A stretch of 8,688 nucleotides of DNA, taken from the NCBI GenBank assembly GCA_900755085.1, contig CAAEFF010000100.1:1-8688 (forward strand). The letters are read 5' to 3'. This DNA comes from an uncultured Streptococcus sp. (GTDB taxonomy: Bacteria; Bacillota; Bacilli; Lactobacillales; Streptococcaceae). Of the stretch, positions 5,645 to 8,688 are shown one piece after another (the first letter of the stretch is position 1; every line of letters begins with the position of its first letter). A program made the position numbers and the translations under genes. Below the pieces are notes generated by a model. The model ran no database searches. It saw only the letters and a program-made list of their open reading frames with translations, and was not told the DNA's origin.

Positions 5645-5992
5645 ATGGCAAAGAAGAACGTAAACCGTGCGAAACAATACAAACATCAAAATAGACATCT
5701 TTTGAAAAAAGCTGCCGCAACTGTAACTGCAGCTGTGAAAGAAGCACCTAAAAAAGTTGAGAAAGCTACAAAAGCAGTAGCGAAAGAAGTGAAACAAGCG
5801 GCTTCTTCAGTGGAAGAGTTTGCTTCAAGTTTGGAAGGTGTGGCACTTGATCGTGCGCAAACATTCTATGATGAAGGTATTCGCTCTGTTGCGGACTTCG
5901 CAAACTGGACAGAAAAAGAGTTGTTGGCCCTCAAAGGAATCGGCCCAGCTACAATCAAGAAATTGAAAGAACTAGGCGTTAAATTTAAATAA
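5645..5992 (+). CDS. Lys/Ala-rich helix-hairpin-helix protein
   Basis: The 115-aa protein has two halves. Residues 1-60 are low-complexity and basic, with 13 Lys and 14 Ala in patterns such as KKAAATVTAAVKEAPKKVEK, reminiscent of histone H1-like tails. Residues 64-113 form a helix-hairpin-helix domain of the HHH_5/RadA N-terminal type, with the hairpin GIGPATIKKL at 98-107, which normally contacts the DNA or RNA backbone. A nucleic-acid-binding role, in the nucleoid or on ribosomal RNA, is inferred; no catalytic residues are visible. It has no signal peptide, unlike ComEA-type competence proteins with the same motif. It has its own promoter and a strong AGGAGG at 5635-5640, 4 nt before the ATG, suggesting high expression. 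It stands alone between two operons. Confidence 0.75.
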   Translation: MAKKNVNRAKQYKHQNRHLLKKAAATVTAAVKEAPKKVEKATKAVAKEVKQAASSVEEFASSLEGVALDRAQTFYDEGIRSVADFANWTEKELLALKGIGPATIKKLKELGVKFK

Positions 5993-6006
5993 TCGCTTTT
6001 GTGATT
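5991..6006 (+). terminator. Weak putative terminator after the HhH gene
   Basis: AATCGC (5991-5996) can pair with GTGATT (6001-6006), one G-U pair included, around a TTTT loop, overlapping the stop codon. It is followed only by TCTTGC, not a clean T-run. It may slow or end transcription, but read-through into the T-box leader is plausible. Confidence 0.25.
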
Positions 6007-6008
6007 TC

Positions 6009-6037
6009 TTGCTATTTCCAGGAGATCTTGATAAAAT
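6009..6037 (+). promoter_or_regulatory. Candidate promoter of the valS T-box operon
   Basis: The -35-like TTGCTA (6009-6014) and -10 TAAAAT (6032-6037) are 17 bp apart, with TGA extending the -10. The start would be near 6044, at the foot of the T-box Stem I. The -35 matches only four of six consensus bases. Confidence 0.5.
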
Positions 6038-6040
6038 GAA

Positions 6041-6298
6041 CCTATTAGAGGTGTTTTGAATCCCACATTTTACAGAAAGTGGCGGAGCTGAGAAGTCCAC
6101 AAATGTGTCAAAACTGGTTGCTAATGGATGAAAATGAAATATTGAACTGGTCTTTTTGCTTCCTTTTGGGACGAGTTAACGACGTCATAAAAGAGAAATA
6201 ATAAGATTAAAGATGCGGGCTCTGCCCGAAATTGGGTGGTACCGCGGATAAACACATTCGTCCCTGTCAGATTGATGGCAGGGGCGATTTTTCTTTTT
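6041..6298 (+). promoter_or_regulatory. T-box leader (valine, inferred)
   Basis: This is a tRNA-sensing leader: uncharged tRNA binds and favours an antiterminator over a terminator. Stem I can be drawn from helices 6044-6048/6121-6125, 6053-6059/6108-6114 (7 bp), 6064-6070/6101-6107 (7 bp) and 6079-6082/6097-6100. An AG-bulge-like stretch lies at 6071-6078, with a distal loop containing GCTGAGAAG. The internal loop at 6115-6120 offers GTT (6117-6119), a valine codon followed by a purine. A hairpin at 6170-6186 may be Stem III. The T-box GGGTGGTACCGCGG covers 6234-6247; its TGGT matches a tRNA with discriminator A. Antiterminator pairing of 6234-6236 and 6244-6246 with 6259-6264 excludes the terminator. 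Val specificity rests on this codon and on downstream valS. Confidence 0.9.
6258..6298 (+). terminator. T-box-controlled Rho-independent terminator
   Basis: TCGTCCCTGTC (6258-6268) pairs with GGCAGGGGCGA (6277-6287) in an 11-bp stem with an 8-nt loop, followed by TTTTTCTTTTT (6288-6298). Its 5' side is also the 3' side of the T-box antiterminator, so only one of the two can form. Confidence 0.9.
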
Positions 6299-6322
6299 CA
6301 ACCCTAGCTGAAGGAGCTTGTC

Positions 6323-6910
6323 ATGAAACAATCTTTTAACACTAGTAAACTCTACTATGGCTTTCCGATTTTCATCTTAGGCTACCAGGACCAGAACTTT
6401 GGCCACAATATCACGACCTGTAGTTCCTCTTATAGCCTGGGCGATTGGCTTGTCATCGGGGTTGGTAGTGAGGAAAATGCGGCTGACCAGATTAAGTACT
6501 ATCAACAGTTTACTGTGAACATTCCTGCTGAACATCTCATGCTTGAGATGGAGCAGGCTGGCTTTATCAGCCATCGGGAGAAGTTGGAACACTTGGAACT
6601 GAACTACGAGATTTCTGAACGAACTCAGGCACCGATTTTGGAGGCTTGTCCAGTCGTTTTAGACTGTCAGGTAGATCGAATCGTCGAGGAAGATGGCACC
6701 TGCCATATCTTTGCTAAGATTATTGAGCGTCTGGCTGATCCAGAGCTCTTAGATGACAAGGGTCATTTTAAAAATGACCGCTTTGCGCCGACTTACTTTA
6801 TGGGGGATGGCCATCAGCGCGTTTATCGTTATCTAGATAACCGAGTCGATCCCATGGGAAGCTTTATCAAGAAAGCGAGGAAGAAGGATGACAAGAGCAA
6901 CATTACCTAA
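6323..6910 (+). CDS. Flavin reductase-like FMN-binding protein
   Basis: The 195-aa protein resembles the flavin reductase-like (split-barrel) domain family, which binds FMN and, in characterised members, reduces flavin with NAD(P)H. Visible features are GFPIFILGYQD at 13-23, the HNITTCSSSYSLGDWLVIGVG segment at 28-48 (probable FMN phosphate contacts), FTVNIPAE at 63-70, and EACPVVLDCQV at 108-118. The C-terminal strand is FAPTYFMGDGHQRVYRYL at 154-171. The substrate is unknown. The ribosome binding site AAGGAG (6311-6316) lies 6 nt before the ATG. It is the first gene after the T-box terminator, so its expression should follow uncharged tRNA-Val. It overlaps the next gene by 23 nt. Confidence 0.82.
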   Translation: MKQSFNTSKLYYGFPIFILGYQDQNFGHNITTCSSSYSLGDWLVIGVGSEENAADQIKYYQQFTVNIPAEHLMLEMEQAGFISHREKLEHLELNYEISERTQAPILEACPVVLDCQVDRIVEEDGTCHIFAKIIERLADPELLDDKGHFKNDRFAPTYFMGDGHQRVYRYLDNRVDPMGSFIKKARKKDDKSNIT

Positions 6911-7448
6911 ACGAATCGAAACAGAGCGACTGGTCCTGCGAGTCCGTACAGTGGCGGATGCTGAGGATATCTATGCCTACGCTAGTCTCCCAGAGGTCGC
7001 CTATCCAGCAGGCTTTCCGCCCGTTAAGACCTTGGAAGATGAGATTTATTACCTAGAACATATCCTTCCAGAGCGCAATCAAAAGGATAATCTCCCAGAT
7101 GGTTACGGCATTGTGGTCAAAGGAACCGATAATATCGTCGGCTCTGTTGATTTCAACCATCGCCACGAAGACGATGTACTGGAGATTGGCTATACATTGC
7201 ACCCAGACTATTGGGGTCGCGGTTATGTACCAGAAGCAGCGCGTGCTTTGATTGATTTAGCTTTTAAAGAACTGGAGCTTCATAAGATAGAACTAACTTG
7301 CTTTGGCTATAACCTTCAAAGTCAACGAGTCGCTGAGAAACTCGGTTTTACCCTTGAAGCTCGCATAAGGGATCGAAAAGATGCCCAAGGAAATCGCTGT
7401 GATGATTTGAGATATGGCTTGCTGAAGAGTGAGTGGGAGGCGGATTGA
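6888..7448 (+). CDS. GNAT N-acetyltransferase, RimJ/RimL type
   Basis: The 186-aa protein is a GNAT-fold acetyltransferase of the RimJ/RimL (Acetyltransf_3) group, which transfers acetyl from acetyl-CoA to an amine, often a protein N-terminus or small molecule. The N-terminal ETERLVLRVRTVADAEDIY (11-29) is typical. The acetyl-CoA pyrophosphate loop is YWGRGYVPEA (108-117), followed by NLQSQRVAEKLGF (142-154). The acceptor is unknown. The start at 6888 lies inside the flavin reductase gene, 5 nt after GAGGAA (6877-6882), and the start TLPKRIETERL fits the family. The stop TGA overlaps the ATG of the next gene. Confidence 0.88.
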   Translation: MTRATLPKRIETERLVLRVRTVADAEDIYAYASLPEVAYPAGFPPVKTLEDEIYYLEHILPERNQKDNLPDGYGIVVKGTDNIVGSVDFNHRHEDDVLEIGYTLHPDYWGRGYVPEAARALIDLAFKELELHKIELTCFGYNLQSQRVAEKLGFTLEARIRDRKDAQGNRCDDLRYGLLKSEWEAD

Positions 7449-8026
7449 TGCATGTTTTCATCATTGGAGCTCCAGCCTCAGGGAAAATGACCATTGGTCA
7501 GGAACTTTCTAAACTCACCGGTGCGACTCTCTTTTTCAACCATCAACCAATTGATTTCGCACTCGAAATCTATCAAGATTTTACAGAGGAAATGTGGGAA
7601 TTTGTTCGTGGAATTAACTTTTCTTTTCTTGGAACAAGCGCCAGGAATCATCGGTCTGTGATTTTAACGGGCGTAATTGACTTTTCAAATCAATACCAAC
7701 TGATGTATTTGAAGGATATTCAAGATTTGTTAAATGAGTATCATCAAGAGATTCTCTTTGTTGAATTAGAAACGTCTCTGGAGGAGCGATTACGTCGAAA
7801 TAGGACGGAGAATCGGTTGAAATACAAACCCTTGAAACGGTATGTTGAGGTATCTGAAAGAGAGATTTTAGAGACTGATAAAACGGATCAACTTAATTCT
7901 CAAAAGCGACCGAGTGGTCTTCACCACTACCTTAAAATTGATAATACGAATCTGTCCGCAGAAGAAGTTGCAAAGCAGATTCAAGAAAAAATGAAAACAA
8001 TAGAGAAAGGACACACACATGTCTAA
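7448..8026 (+). CDS. P-loop kinase-like protein with GKM Walker A
   Basis: The 192-aa protein is a P-loop NTPase related to shikimate/gluconate/AAA_33-type small kinases. The Walker A is GAPASGKMTIG (7-17): the Ser/Thr that normally follows the Lys is Met, with Thr one residue later. FFNHQPIDFAL (29-39) follows where related kinases bind the acceptor, a hydrophobic strand VILTGVIDFS (71-80) is Walker B-like, and ELETSLEERLRRNRTENR (106-123) resembles a lid with arginines. Substrate unknown. I take ATG 7448 because GGGAGG (7435-7440) lies 7 nt upstream and the start overlaps the GNAT stop (TGATG); a GTG at 7433 would place that site within the coding region. The 3' end overlaps valS by 8 nt, so the two are likely translationally coupled. 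Confidence 0.78.
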   Translation: MHVFIIGAPASGKMTIGQELSKLTGATLFFNHQPIDFALEIYQDFTEEMWEFVRGINFSFLGTSARNHRSVILTGVIDFSNQYQLMYLKDIQDLLNEYHQEILFVELETSLEERLRRNRTENRLKYKPLKRYVEVSEREILETDKTDQLNSQKRPSGLHHYLKIDNTNLSAEEVAKQIQEKMKTIEKGHTHV

Positions 8027-8688
8027 AGAACTTTCACCTAAATACAATCCAGCCGAGGTTGAGGCTGGTCGTTACCAAAAATGGCTTGACGAAGATGTTT
8101 TTAAGCCTTCAGGCGATAAAAAGGCTAAGCCTTATTCCATCGTGATTCCACCACCAAACGTAACTGGGAAACTTCACCTTGGTCACGCTTGGGATACAAC
8201 CTTACAAGATATCATCATCCGTCAAAAACGCATGCAAGGATTTGACACGCTTTGGCTTCCAGGGATGGACCATGCTGGGATTGCTACTCAAGCCAAGGTT
8301 GAAGCGCGTTTGGCTGAAAGTGGTATTTCGCGTTACGACCTCGGTCGTGAGAAATTTCTTGAAAAAGTTTGGGAATGGAAAGATGAATATGCGGCTACCA
8401 TCAAGCAACAATGGGGCAAGATGGGAATTTCAGTGGATTACTCTCGTGAACGTTTCACCCTTGATGAAGGCTTGTCAAAAGCCGTTCGCAAAGTCTTTGT
8501 GGACCTTTACAAGAAAGGCTGGATCTACCGTGGTGAATTCATCATCAACTGGGATCCAAAAGCCCGTACAGCCCTCTCTGATATTGAGGTGATTCATAAG
8601 GATGTCGAAGGTGCCTTCTACCACATGAACTACATGTTGGAAGACGGTTCACGTGCTCTTGAAGTGGCAACAACTCGGCCTGAAACCA
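8019..8688 (+). CDS. valS: Valyl-tRNA synthetase, N-terminal part
   Basis: This class I synthetase charges tRNA-Val with valine. The frame is open to the window edge, giving 223 residues of a protein usually near 880. The PPPNVTGKLHLGHA segment (44-57) holds the HLGH (HIGH) signature for ATP binding. LPGMDHAGIATQ (80-91), YSRERFTLDEG (141-151), and INWDPKARTALSDIEV (176-191) are typical of ValS. EVATTRPET at 215-223 begins the CP1 editing domain that removes mischarged Thr. The KMSKS loop lies outside the window. ATG 8019 has AAAGGA (8006-8011) 7 nt upstream and overlaps the end of the kinase-like gene. It is the fourth gene behind the T-box leader, with no obvious promoter of its own. Confidence 0.96.
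   Translation, partial: MSKELSPKYNPAEVEAGRYQKWLDEDVFKPSGDKKAKPYSIVIPPPNVTGKLHLGHAWDTTLQDIIIRQKRMQGFDTLWLPGMDHAGIATQAKVEARLAESGISRYDLGREKFLEKVWEWKDEYAATIKQQWGKMGISVDYSRERFTLDEGLSKAVRKVFVDLYKKGWIYRGEFIINWDPKARTALSDIEVIHKDVEGAFYHMNYMLEDGSRALEVATTRPET

Noticed and set aside
6150..6152. GTC as T-box specifier codon
   Set aside because: It lies outside the Stem I helices I could draw and is followed by a pyrimidine; GTT at 6117-6119 fits the internal loop better.
7433..7447. GTG start five codons upstream for the kinase-like gene
   Set aside because: It would put the GGGAGG ribosome binding site inside the coding sequence, and the protein family begins at the beta strand just before the P-loop.
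8179..8592. 137-aa plus-strand open frame inside the valS region
   Set aside because: It is an out-of-frame shadow of valS, whose true frame from 8019 encodes the HLGH motif and other ValS signatures.
1..8688. Mobile element, phage or CRISPR content
   Set aside because: No transposase, integrase, cas-like gene, terminal inverted repeats or regularly spaced repeats are present; the only long repeat is the tRNA-Arg pair.

Overview
The window is chromosomal DNA of a low-GC Gram-positive, almost certainly a Streptococcus. The evidence is the RlmCD-type methyltransferase divergent from a long RecX, an UPF0374/DUF402 nucleotide phosphatase, a DUF1912-like small protein, CCA-less tRNA genes and a T-box leader ahead of valS. 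I do not assign a species. Codon use and base composition look uniform, and I see no insertion sequence, phage gene, CRISPR array or other sign of recent transfer. The window reads as core genome with several poorly studied genes.

Left end (1-360): the 3' part of a tRNA-Arg(ACG), a second copy 110 bp downstream, and a tRNA-Pro(TGG), closed by a Rho-independent terminator. Both tRNA-Arg copies are followed at once by a small hairpin with a GNRA-type loop. Minus strand (363-1773): the DUF402 phosphatase (ntdP) and recX, both reading left, with a terminator facing the tRNA terminator.

Plus strand (1811-5464): a tight run of five genes, namely rlmD/rlmCD, a cytidine-deaminase-like protein, a DUF1858 protein, a DUF438-hemerythrin-PAS protein and a DUF1912-like protein. 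Spacing is a few bases or overlapping, so they are probably one operon. recX and rlmD diverge from only 37 bp, and the candidate -10 boxes sit directly against both start codons, so one or both mRNAs may be leaderless. The DUF1858/DUF438 pair looks like a split, PAS-equipped relative of ScdA/RIC-type di-iron proteins and is the least understood part of the window.

5465-5992: a gene with its own promoter and a leader of about 90 nt, encoding a small basic protein with a Lys/Ala-rich, histone H1-like N-terminal half and a helix-hairpin-helix C-terminal half.

Right end (5993-8688): a T-box leader whose Stem I folds well on paper, with GUU (Val) as the best specifier, followed by a T-box sequence and a terminator. 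It precedes four overlapping genes: a flavin-reductase-like protein, a GNAT acetyltransferase, a P-loop kinase-like protein with an atypical Walker A (GKM), and valS, which runs off the window. The T-box that should control valyl-tRNA synthetase therefore lies about 1.7 kb from valS, and three accessory genes share the valine-tRNA-responsive transcript.
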